The position numbers and the translations under genes are program-made. Below are positions 21,622 through 30,891 of a stretch of DNA of 64,000 bases, one piece after another. The stretch comes from Schizosaccharomyces osmophilus (taxonomy: Eukaryota > Ascomycota > Schizosaccharomycetes > Schizosaccharomycetales > Schizosaccharomycetaceae): positions 434,001-498,000 of the forward strand of contig NC_079238.1 in the NCBI RefSeq assembly GCF_027921745.1, in the 5' to 3' direction. Each line of letters opens with the position of its first letter. Positions within the stretch are counted from its first letter, which is position 1. Under the pieces are notes generated by a model. The model was not told the DNA's origin and did no database searches. It worked only from the letters and a program-made list of their open reading frames with translations.

Positions 21622-21891
21622 AGAATGGAAGGAGAGGGAGGAGGAAAAGAAAACAGTAGAAGAGAGGAGGGAGGAAGAGAAGAGTGTAGAAGAGTGTAGA
21701 AGAGTGTAGGAGAGTATAGGAGAGTATAAGAAGATTCCTTTTGTTTTCTATTGTTTATCATCAGAAACCTCTTTTGAAACAACGATTGAAACCACCATCT
21801 TTCCTCTCCCTTCTCTTCCTTCTCTTCCTTCTCTTCCTTCTCTTCCTTCTATTCTACTGTTTTCTTTTCCTCCTCCCTCTCCTTCCATTCT
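21622..21891. repeat. 40-bp perfect inverted repeat with repeat-filled spacer
   Basis: The 40 bases at 21622-21661 (starting AGAATGGAAGGAGAGGGAGG) recur exactly as the reverse complement at 21852-21891. The 190-base spacer continues the purine/pyrimidine split: five 10-bp units of the type AGAGTGTAGA at 21681-21730, and TC-rich 9-bp units of the type TCTCTTCCT at about 21812-21850. If transcribed the region could fold into a hairpin of about 270 bases; in DNA it could form a cruciform or triplex. It lies 260 bases upstream of the trehalose gene start. Confidence 0.9.
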
Positions 21892-22151
21892 AATACACCC
21901 TCTAGAATATTACTATGAAACTTTCTAGAACAATACATGACCTCATCCACCAATCCTCCTCGTCCCTATTATTTCTAGCTACTTTTGTGTTTTGTCGTCT
22001 GCCAAACACTTTTTTTCTCCGTCTCGTTTCTGCTCTGCTCTGTAGTTGATTTCTCCTTTTCCTTTTTCTTTTTCTTTTTTTTTTCCCACACATCTTTCGT
22101 GATTGTATTGGATTCTACTCTTGATTTCTTTTTCTTTTTCTATTTCTTTAC

Positions 22152-25085
22152 ATGGGACGTATTCTCATTGCTAATTTATTCCTACCTTCCACGGTAGGCT
22201 TTTCCTTCGATACCGTGCCCAGAGATGCAATCGGCTCGCGTTTTCTTCAGCGCGAAGATTCCAAGGATTGGATCGAGGACGCTCCCATCGATGAAAATGC
22301 CATCCTCTCCGAAGAAGACGATGAGGAAACCAACGGTGACAACGACTACTACTCTACCGATGACCATCATTATCCCCTGTATCGCTCTGATTCGGCTTCT
22401 ACCGATGATGATGATGACAATGAAAGCGCTACCGTCCTCTCGGATCTCCCTGAAGAAGTCGAGTCTTCTTCCAGACCTTCTTCCCTTCATGCTTCCACCG
22501 CTTCTATGCCCGGCATCCGTAGCCAGGCTGGTACCCCCTCTGTCCCTTCTGGTACCGGTAGCCCAAAACTAGATGACTCCCTCGGTAACCTTCAAAAGTT
22601 GCTAAAGGCAAGAGGACGTCGCCATCTCGCTTTCAACGACGAGGACGGCCTTTCTTTACCTCCCTCCCGTCATCAATCCCCTCCTCCCTCCAACGTTTTA
22701 GCTTCCTACAAACGACACAGCTCCAATGACCGCGATATGCAATCCTTTGCTCGTCGCGCCTCCCATTCCCTTTCCTTCTCCGCCGGTCATGGCACAGGTC
22801 TTAATCCCGGTCGCCGTATGACCTTTGACGCTGAAGCTTGGAAAAAAATTAGTTACCGTATCCTCCCCAATTCTTATGGTAACGCCAGCTTCTACAACGC
22901 CATCCACGCCGCCGACCGCACTGGGAAATTCGGTGAACATGTCTTCATCGGTACCTCCGGCGTCCCCACCGATTCTCTGCCCGACATGGTCAAGCAAAAA
23001 ATCTCCGATGATTATCTAACCTCTCACAATTCCATCGTCGTCTACCCCTCCGACACTGACTTTGTCGGTCATTACAACCACTACTGTAAAAATATTCTCT
23101 GGCCCACCTTCCACTACCAAATTCCCGACAATCCTAAATCCAAGGCGTATGAAGATCATTCTTGGGCCAATTATGTAAAGGTCAACCAAAATTTCGCTGA
23201 TGCTATTCTTGCAAATTATCGTGAAGGTGACATGGTTTGGATCAATGATTATCATCTTCTACTCGTTCCTCAAATCATCCGTGAAAAAATCCCTGCTGCA
23301 AATATCGGTTTCTTCTTGCATATCCCTTTCCCCTCCTCTGAGGTCAGCCGTTGTCTTGCTACCCGTCAAGAAATCCTTCACGGCATGCTTGGTGCAAATA
23401 TCCTCGGTTTCCAAATTCCAGAGTTTGCCTATCATTTCCTCCAAACTTGTTCACGCCTTATCAACATTGATATTCGCAAAGATGGAACCGTATCCTTGGA
23501 TGGTAGAAAGATAGAAATCGTCGCCCTTCCTATCTCCATCGATCCCACTTCCCTAGACAAGCAACTTCAAAGTTCCCAAGTTCAACATTGGATTCGCGTT
23601 TTGCGTGATCGCTTCAAGGGAAAGCATATCATCCTATCCCATGATAAACTTGATCCCATTTGCGGTCTTCGCTCGAAGCTTCTTTCCTTCGAAATTTTCT
23701 TGCACAGATACCCCCAGTATCGCGAAAACACCATTCTCCTTCAAATCGCTCCTGAATCCCTCCAAGATAATTTCCACTTGCCCTTAATCTCCGATATCGT
23801 AACACGAATTAATTCTTCCTATTCCAATATCGCCTCCCGTCATGTCCCTGTAATTCTCTTGAGACAAAAGATCAGTATCTACCAATTCTTGGCTCTCATG
23901 ATCCTCTCTGATGCCCTCATTGACAATTCTCTGCGTGAAGGTATCAGTTTGACGAGCCATCAATTCATTTATGCTCAACGCGAACGCCATAGGCCTTTGA
24001 TCTTGAGTGAGTTTGTTGGTAGCTCTTCCATTCTAGGTCAGAACGCCATTATCGTAAATCCTTGGGATTACTCCAACACTGCCGATGCCTTTTACAGGGC
24101 CTTGTCTATGTTGCCTGGTGAATGCGAGGAGAGAAGCAAGGTTATGTGTAACCTCATTCTTCGTCACGATGCTACTTCTTGGGCCATTACTTTTGGTACT
24201 CTCATCAAAGAATCTTGGAAGGAACAACAAGCAAATGACAAAAACAAGCTCACTTTCAGCGCTGATCTTATTCTCAATCCATACCAAAATGCTAAAAAGC
24301 GTCTTCTCTTCCTTTACCTTGAAGGTACCATCACATCTTGGGGTTCTCAAAACCAAAGTGTAACAAGTGGTTTACAGAGAACAGTAAATCTTTTGACGAA
24401 CTTGACTGCTGATCCTAAGAATATTGTCTATATTATCAGTGCTCTTGGTCGACAAGAATTAGATCAACTTTTCCAACGTGTTCCCAGATTGGGTCTTGTT
24501 GCTGAAAATGGTTGCTTCACACGTGCCCCTCCTACAGCGGATGCCTTACCTCCATCTGAGCAACAAATTGCCGCCTTATGGAAGAATGAAATCAAGAATG
24601 TTGATCTCAGTTGGATAAAGACAGTTACTGAGATTTTTGGATATTATGCTGAGCGTGCCGCAGGCAGTTACGTGGAAGAAAAGGATGCCAGTGTCGCTTT
24701 GCATTTGAGAGAGGCCGAAGATTCTGAATTTGCTTCTTGGGCAGCCAAGGAATGTTGTGAGTCGGTCAATAACTTTGATATTCCTTGCCGTGCTACAATT
24801 CAGAATGATACCGTCATTTGCCGTTCCAGCAAAGTTTCTAAACGTCTTGCTGTAGAAGATATTTACAAGTCTTATGGTGCAGACTTTGACTTTATATTTT
24901 CTGCAAGCAATGAAACAGATGATGACTCTGTTTTCCGTTGGATTGCTGGTTTCAAACACATGGGACCTAAACCTCCGTTTACGCATACCGTATACGTTGG
25001 TGATCATGATTATGGTACTTATGCTGATTCAGAAAGTTCAGGTGTTTTTGGGTTTTTGCAGGCATTTGAAAAGGTCTTTTCGTGA
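22152..25085 (+). CDS. trehalose-6-phosphate synthase-like regulatory subunit
   Basis: A single exon of 977 residues. The N-terminal 210 residues are acidic and Ser-rich and likely disordered. A GT20 glucosyltransferase-like domain follows (VWINDYHLLLVPQ, GFFLHIPFPSSEVSR), then a HAD phosphatase-like domain from about 715. Both active sites are altered: the synthase motif usually D-R-L-D-x-x-K-G reads DKLDPICG, losing Arg and Lys, and the phosphatase DxDGT motif reads LEGT at 723-726. The protein is therefore best seen as a non-catalytic subunit like budding-yeast Tps3/Tsl1, which stabilises the trehalose synthase complex. It corresponds by position to S. pombe SPACUNK4.16c. The start MGRILIANLFLPS is typical of the family. 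Confidence 0.85.
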   Translation: MGRILIANLFLPSTVGFSFDTVPRDAIGSRFLQREDSKDWIEDAPIDENAILSEEDDEETNGDNDYYSTDDHHYPLYRSDSASTDDDDDNESATVLSDLPEEVESSSRPSSLHASTASMPGIRSQAGTPSVPSGTGSPKLDDSLGNLQKLLKARGRRHLAFNDEDGLSLPPSRHQSPPPSNVLASYKRHSSNDRDMQSFARRASHSLSFSAGHGTGLNPGRRMTFDAEAWKKISYRILPNSYGNASFYNAIHAADRTGKFGEHVFIGTSGVPTDSLPDMVKQKISDDYLTSHNSIVVYPSDTDFVGHYNHYCKNILWPTFHYQIPDNPKSKAYEDHSWANYVKVNQNFADAILANYREGDMVWINDYHLLLVPQIIREKIPAANIGFFLHIPFPSSEVSRCLATRQEILHGMLGANILGFQIPEFAYHFLQTCSRLINIDIRKDGTVSLDGRKIEIVALPISIDPTSLDKQLQSSQVQHWIRVLRDRFKGKHIILSHDKLDPICGLRSKLLSFEIFLHRYPQYRENTILLQIAPESLQDNFHLPLISDIVTRINSSYSNIASRHVPVILLRQKISIYQFLALMILSDALIDNSLREGISLTSHQFIYAQRERHRPLILSEFVGSSSILGQNAIIVNPWDYSNTADAFYRALSMLPGECEERSKVMCNLILRHDATSWAITFGTLIKESWKEQQANDKNKLTFSADLILNPYQNAKKRLLFLYLEGTITSWGSQNQSVTSGLQRTVNLLTNLTADPKNIVYIISALGRQELDQLFQRVPRLGLVAENGCFTRAPPTADALPPSEQQIAALWKNEIKNVDLSWIKTVTEIFGYYAERAAGSYVEEKDASVALHLREAEDSEFASWAAKECCESVNNFDIPCRATIQNDTVICRSSKVSKRLAVEDIYKSYGADFDFIFSASNETDDDSVFRWIAGFKHMGPKPPFTHTVYVGDHDYGTYADSESSGVFGFLQAFEKVFS

Positions 25086-25598
25086 TTGTTTTCATTTGCT
25101 CTTTATATAGTTTTTCTCCTTCTGTTGCATCCGTTTCCGTCGATATGAAAGGACTGAATGTTTATTAATATTTAACGAAACCTGAGTTTCCAAAAAGAGA
25201 AATATTACAAAGTGATAAGTGTAGGTGTTTTAACACATAGACACACATAGAGGAATAAATTAAGCACATACATGTTAACAAAGGAATATAGGATTCGAAA
25301 ATGAAAATGAGCATATGGTCAAATCTTGGTTGGAAGGGAAAAAACTAGTAATATAAACTGTTTGTAAAAGCAAAAAAAAAAAAAAAAAAAAAAACAAAAA
25401 AAAACAAAAATTGTTTCTTTACTTTACTGCCACTATCCTGAAGTCGATTGTTTCAAGTTAGAAAGAAAACATAAAAGTATATACAAACGGTGAAACCCTT
25501 CGTATAAAGGTACTACGATTGTTGTAGACAAAGAGTATTAAAAATGGAAAAGAAAGAAACAATATTAACAAAAAGGCCAACAAGAATGTAAAACGGAC
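25086..25598. other. convergent intergenic with poly-A tract
   Basis: The 3' regions of the trehalose gene and the 2H phosphodiesterase gene. It holds a long A tract around 25373-25395. No gene was seen. Confidence 0.5.
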
Positions 25599-26219
25599 TC
25601 AAGATAGCTGCAGTCTGTCACAGATAGTTCCTTGGTGAGTTTTCAAGTTCACTTGGACTAATTCAAGGAAAGAAGGGTTTTCCCACTTCACATCGCTGAT
25701 GCAAGATAATGTCGAAAAAGGATCAGACGTACCCCAATAACCTTTAACAGAATTTGCATAAACCAGTGGCATGTAGGGTTCTACACTCTCAGTAGAATGA
25801 TCCTCGTTTACAAGCTCATAAGCGGCCTGTTGAAGTTCATCCAATGCTGGTGTGCGTGCTATCTGAATATAAACACGATCAAAGTAAGTGTTGCCAAGAG
25901 CCACGTTTCCAAATTTTATGTCCATGGGAGAAGCCTTCTTTGAAGCAATATGCCTTAAAACACTAGTAAAGGACTGGTCTGCTTTCAAATGAATCCCGCG
26001 AGCAAGTGTCACATGGGGAGCAGTGGGAAGTCGCATTTTTTCAAAATCTTCTTCGTGAGACAGGGCCCAGTCAGTGAATCTACGATATCTCAATTCGATA
26101 TCTGAAGAATAAGCAGGAACAACCCAGATGCAGTAAACATACTCATCTGGAGAAGCTACAGCTCCTGGACTGTCGGTTCGATCTTCCATGCCAGAAGGGA
26201 ATTCCCTTCCAGATTGCAT
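25599..26219 (-). CDS. 2H-phosphoesterase, cyclic phosphodiesterase family, second motif altered
   Basis: A single exon of 206 residues from ATG 26219. The first 2H motif is intact: PHVTLARG, with His69. The second, which in this family reads PHLSL or similar, is absent; at 147-155 the protein reads EPYMPLVYA, as if the HxS triplet had been removed in frame (compare YMPHLSLVYA). Family members (Cpd1) open ADP-ribose 1'',2''-cyclic phosphate and 2',3'-cyclic nucleotides left over from tRNA splicing. With one catalytic His missing, activity should be weak or lost, unless my recall of the motif spacing is wrong. Gene order (trehalose gene, this gene, mdb1) is as in S. pombe SPACUNK4. Confidence 0.8.
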   Translation of the reverse strand: MQSGREFPSGMEDRTDSPGAVASPDEYVYCIWVVPAYSSDIELRYRRFTDWALSHEEDFEKMRLPTAPHVTLARGIHLKADQSFTSVLRHIASKKASPMDIKFGNVALGNTYFDRVYIQIARTPALDELQQAAYELVNEDHSTESVEPYMPLVYANSVKGYWGTSDPFSTLSCISDVKWENPSFLELVQVNLKTHQGTICDRLQLS

Positions 26220-26575
26220 TTTCGGCAAAAGATGAAAATAATGAGACAGAAGTAAAAAAATCTTACAAAAAGATTAAGCTTTCAATGTAGTTGGACGAGT
26301 ATTATAGAAAATCAATCAATAGCAAAAAAAGCTTGGGAAATATTGTTTACTGTCCGAAATAAATAAATGACAACCAAATGTCAGTTTAATATAAACAATA
26401 GGTAACGAAGTTCGCTATACGGAACTTTAATGTACGCGCTAATATTGAAAGGCTAGCTAGGTTCGTGGCTCTTATAAGTCGTTTCGAGGGTGGGAAAACA
26501 TTGATATAATGACGTCACTTTTAATATTTACGTATGGAGATGTTGGAGATGTAAATAAATAAATAGAAACAAGAG

Positions 26576-26608
<33 letters not shown>

Positions 26609-26954
26609 CCAAGGTCTCAAATCAAAAGAGTTAATTTAATGGGGGTTTTTCTCTTTTCTGACATATTTACTACCTTTTGTTTCCCTTTTTTCTGAAGATC
26701 CATGAATCCTGGCCTTTTATTGTGTTTGTGCCGAAAAAGAATTCTATGTTGTCTGACTAACAAAGAGAGAAAGAATAAGAGATGAATTTCAATCTCGATT
26801 TATAATTATTTTACATATATATTGCATGTTTACTGTACAAACAAATGTTGGTTACAAAAAAGGTATGAATACCGTAGTCTACTTTCTCACCAGTTGGCAA
26901 GGTCACATATCCAAAAGTTTCATTCAAACAAGTTTCTTTCTAAAATTAAAAGTT
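26220..26954. other. intergenic, phosphodiesterase promoter and mdb1 3' region
   Basis: About 735 bases with a run of some 28 A at 26579-26606. A plus-strand frame at 26826-27137 overlaps the last mdb1 exon and is a shadow. No gene was seen. Confidence 0.5.
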
Positions 26955-29055
26955 TCAAGTCTTTTGTTCTTTTGTTCTGGACTTGCTAAAAGAAGTTCGA
27001 GAACTGCGCTTTCTGCTTCGTCCGGACGATCCAGTGGAGGGTACGCTCTTTTGAGAATAATCAATAACAAACTCGTCAAAATCAATTCTATCACGAAGAA
27101 TAGAAAGCGCTATTATCTCCATTTTAAACACGCGTAGACCCGTAGCAAACATGTTGTAACCCTCTGCATCGTTTGCCGGTAAGCCCAAAATTACCACTTG
27201 TGGGTTCTGAGCTTCTTGTATGTCTTCAACAATCTAAAATTATGTTAGTATAAAAGTGACTTTAACAAAAATTTCAGTAAGCACTTACTTTGGCACCAGA
27301 TGTTTGAATGATGGAGTATAGTCCTTGAAGAGAATCACCTACCATGGAACTCCGCATAGCTGTGGTAATATAAAACTTCAATCCCTCTAAACAATGCCTT
27401 TTGTGAACGTTTATCAATGAAAACTTCCATTTTTCTTCTGCCTGCTGGTCTTCGTATATATAATCATTGTAATTTAGTAGCGAGCCTTCTTTCATAGAAT
27501 CCAGTATATACTTAGAAGAAACTGCTGGTTTTCCAAGAGAAGTTGCCAACAAAAATTTATGCGTTCTGCGAAGAGGTGGAGACCCAAGAATAATACAATT
27601 TGTTGCGTCCGTAACAGAATCTTGAATTTTGATAGCTTTTTTTCTCGCAAAAGCTTGCATGGGTTTTGTTAAATTAAAGCTTGAAGTAACAATATTGATT
27701 CCCTCCGAATGCAATTGAGAACCCTTGTGTTCATGTTCTTCATTTGATCCAGCGGACGATGGAAACGTATAATTCGTCAGAGGAATCTCTTCCTCCTCTT
27801 TTTCTTGCTCTTGTCCCTCTACATCTTTTGTTTCATTTTCTTCTGTTTCCTGTAGGATTTGCTGACCTGTATGTACTTCCTCTTGATTTTCTTCAATATC
27901 CTTTTTTCTCGCTGGGCTTGGATTCGATACATCAGCAGCGACATATTCTGGAACTTTTTCCACATTATGAGCTTCTTCTTTGTTTGAATTACTTTCTGAT
28001 TCTGTTGTATCAGGGTCTGTCTGTTGATGATCGTAAATAATTTTTCCTTGCTTTTCCTGTGATGGTATCCTTTCCTTAGCAAATTGCTGGTCTACTTTTT
28101 CTGGTGATTCTCTGTTTTCAAATATATTTATTTCGGCAGGGGTAGAGGGTATATTGTTTTCTTCTTCGTTCATTGTGTCGGATCCTGGAGCGGCCGCTTG
28201 CTCGAAAGAATGATTGGATTCCACCCGATCAATTCTTCCTTCATCAGCTTCACCATTTTCTTTTAGGTCAGAATCATAAACTGAAGATACGGTATCTTGA
28301 TTTTGGTTGGAATCTGTCTCTTCCTCATTTTTCGCAGGCATCGTTGTTTCATTTACTGGGGCGTCCGTGGAGTTTTTTTCATTCGATTGGGATTCCGGTA
28401 TATTCTGATCAAACAACGCTCTTTCCAAATCAAGCGTCGTCGTTTCCGAAGCAATATGCGAGAGCTGACCGGAAGGAGTCGACTTTTGTTTTCCCCATAC
28501 CGGTTGAAGTTTACTTTCAGATTTTGTGTCAAAAACAAACGGCTTGTTTACCCTGGGCTCTGTGAGGGAAGTTAGTTCAGGCTGAGAAGGCTTTTGTGGT
28601 GTATTTGGAATCTATATTACAGAAATTAGCATTGAACACATCTTGCTAGTACAAAACTTACTGTCGTAGTCCCCGTTTTAAAACTATTATTAACACCTTC
28701 GGAAGATGTAAATGAACTTGTAGGTAAAACGGTCGTTTTTATGTCATTAATATACAGTGTCTAAAAGTTAGCACTCACTGATTCAACAGCGTCTTTGTGG
28801 AAATAGCAAGACTGTTCATACTTCATTCAAGGGAATATAATAAAAGAACTTTTTTTCACTAGGCGAAGGAAGCAATCGGATTGTTTGAAAAGTTGCCTTA
28901 GACTGAATGTTGCGAAAGAATACCTGGCCATCTTGAATATATATTTCGGCAATAGAGTCTGCACTTTCAAATTGATTCACATTATAATCGTAAACGTTTA
29001 TAAATCCCCCATATCGATAAAGGTTTTGTCGTCTATCCCCGATTTGAATCTCCAT
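26955..29055 (-). CDS. mdb1: Mdb1, MDC1-like tandem BRCT protein
   Basis: Four exons, 29055-28822, 28760-28662, 28611-27289 and 27233-26955, give 644 residues. All junctions are in phase 0 and use GTATGA, GTAAGT, GTAAGT donors. The N-terminal 80 residues are beta-rich (GDRRQNLYRYGG, ATFQTIRLLPSP). A long acidic Glu/Ser/Gln-rich linker follows, then tandem BRCT repeats from about 440 (CIILGSPPLRRTHKFLLA, SSKYILDSMKEG; then LKFYITTA, GAKIVEDIQEAQNPQVVIL), and a basic C-terminal tail. Mdb1 binds phosphorylated histone H2A at DNA breaks and also spindle midzone sites in S. pombe. Length matches (about 624). The start lies 124 bases from the divergent mitochondrial YchF gene. Confidence 0.88.
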
Positions 29056-29179
29056 CTCAACCAAATTGAATGAAGTCGCAAAAAAACCCTTCCTTTTGGT
29101 GGTAAATAATTCGTAAATTTACCAGAATTTTGTAAAAGAAAAGAAAACAATTTTTGGCCTTGGAAGTTTGCTTTCTAGA

Positions 29180-30585
29180 ATGAATTACTTTGGTACAAGG
29201 ATAGTGTTACAGAATAGGTGTGCATCAGCACGACCAAAAGTCCTTCGGTCGTTTTCAAGTTGTCAGGCTTTTCTTGCAAACCAAAATGTATCCAGAAATC
29301 GTTTGGGACGTCCTGGAAATCATTTAAAAATAGGTATTGTTGGGATGCCCAATATAGGAAAGTCAACACTTTTGTAAGTGAATAAAGACATTAGGAAGGA
29401 ATTCTTTCCAATATGTCAATACTAATTTTATTTGATAATAATAAAAAAAAAATAAAGATCTATTCGACTAACGCGAATATTCTAGCCAAATGCTAACCAA
29501 GACGAACCTTGGCAAACCGGCGAATTGTGAGTAAAAAATCAATTATTTAGTAATTACAATCTAATCCTTTACTAACCTTCGATGCAGACCCTTTCGCAAC
29601 TATTGACCCCGTTTCTGCAAAAGTGCCGGTTCCTGATCCTAGGTACGAGTTGCTATGCGAAAGAATGAAACCAGAAAAACGGATTCCAGCTCAGTTGACA
29701 GTTTATGACACTGCAGGGCTTGTACGGAATGCGAGCAAAGGACAAGGATTGGGAAACGCATTTCTGTCCAACATTCGAACCGTGGATGCCATATTTCAAC
29801 TTGTCAGAGCCTTTCCTGAACCCGATGTCACTCATGTTGAAGAAACGGTGGATCCTCTTCGAGATTTACAAATTATTCAAGAGGAACTTCTTTTGAAGGA
29901 TGCAGAATTCGTAGAGTCATTTCTAAAGAAAGAAAGCCGATCCTCTAAAGTACCAGCTAAAGCGAAGGAAGTCGCAAAAAAGGTTTTACAATGTGTGTTA
30001 GATAACGGCTGTCCTGTTTCCAAATGCTCTTGGTTGGACGAGGAAGTACCTTTTCTGAATTCTTTTAACTTGCTTACTGCCAAACCCGTTGTATATCTAG
30101 TTAATATGGATGAAGACGATTTCTTACAAAAAAATAAGGAGCCTCTCCAAAGAATTGAAGCCTGGGTTAAGAAACATAGTACTGGAGACACCATTCTTCC
30201 TCTATCTGTCATTTTCGAAGAACAGCTTTTTCTGCTTTCGCCTGAGGAATTGGAAGAGGAATGCTCCAACTTGCACGTTTCTAGTCAGTTGCCCAAAATC
30301 ATCCAATCTGGATATTCTGCTCTTTCCCTAATGCATTACTTTACGGCGGGAAACAGCATCGTTCAAGCCTGGACGATTCCAGTGGAGACAAAGGCTCCCG
30401 ACGCTGCTGGAGCCATCCACACAGATTTCAAGAAGAAGTTTGTCGCTGGCGAAATCACCGACTTTGAGGATTTTCAAAATTATGGTACATTAGAAGCCTG
30501 TAAAGCAATCGGAAAGAGTGTTGTTAAAGGAAAAGATTATGTTGTTCAACCAGGCGATATTATATATTGGAGAATTGCACGATAA
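29180..30585 (+). CDS. mitochondrial YchF/Ola1-type P-loop ATPase
   Basis: Exons 29180-29373, 29486-29526 and 29588-30585 give 410 residues; the 41-base middle exon encodes QMLTKTNLGKPAN. The first 45 residues are basic and Ser/Arg-rich, as in a mitochondrial presequence. P-loop GIVGMPNIGKST is followed by the switch region YPFATIDPVSAKVPVPDPR and DTAGLVRNASKGQGLGNAFL, then a helical insert, NMDEDDF in the place of NKxD, and the C-terminal TGS-like domain ending DYVVQPGDIIYWRI. YchF proteins prefer ATP and bind ribosomes. The presequence marks the organellar paralogue. Confidence 0.88.
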
Positions 30586-30891
30586 AGCTCTTTCAGCTTT
30601 TTATAAAAAACAGTTTGGGCCATGACTACAATATTTTGCAAATAAAAAATACACCCACTTTTGGAATTCATTTTCTGTTTGTATTTTAATTTGTTTACTA
30701 ACGCTTAAGAAGGTGTGCTTAATAAGGAATTACAACTGTTCCTCGACCTCCCTATTTGTTGAGTATAACACGTATATCAGACGTAGGAATAGCAATTGTT
30801 TTCAAAGTACCAAATTTTTCTCTTTCAAGGTAAATTCTTTATTCAATTTTTCGGGTTTGAACAAGGAAATCATTTTATATTTTAGTGAAAC
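30586..30891 (+). other. intergenic, YchF gene to mug138
   Basis: These 306 bases contain a 3' UTR and a promoter. Nothing further was recognised. Confidence 0.5.

Larger units (their letters stand above)
20733..22151. other. long divergent promoter region rich in purine/pyrimidine repeats
   Basis: These 1.4 kb separate two divergent genes and are unusually structured: a pentanucleotide array, two longer short-period arrays of opposite strand purine content, and a 40-bp perfect inverted repeat (listed separately). The last 150 bases before the trehalose gene are T/C-rich, as in a long leader. No convincing coding frame was seen. Confidence 0.6.

Noticed and set aside
25373-26606. Long poly-A tracts as retrogene or LINE tails
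   Set aside because: They are plain homopolymers in intergenic DNA without adjoining coding sequence or target duplications.
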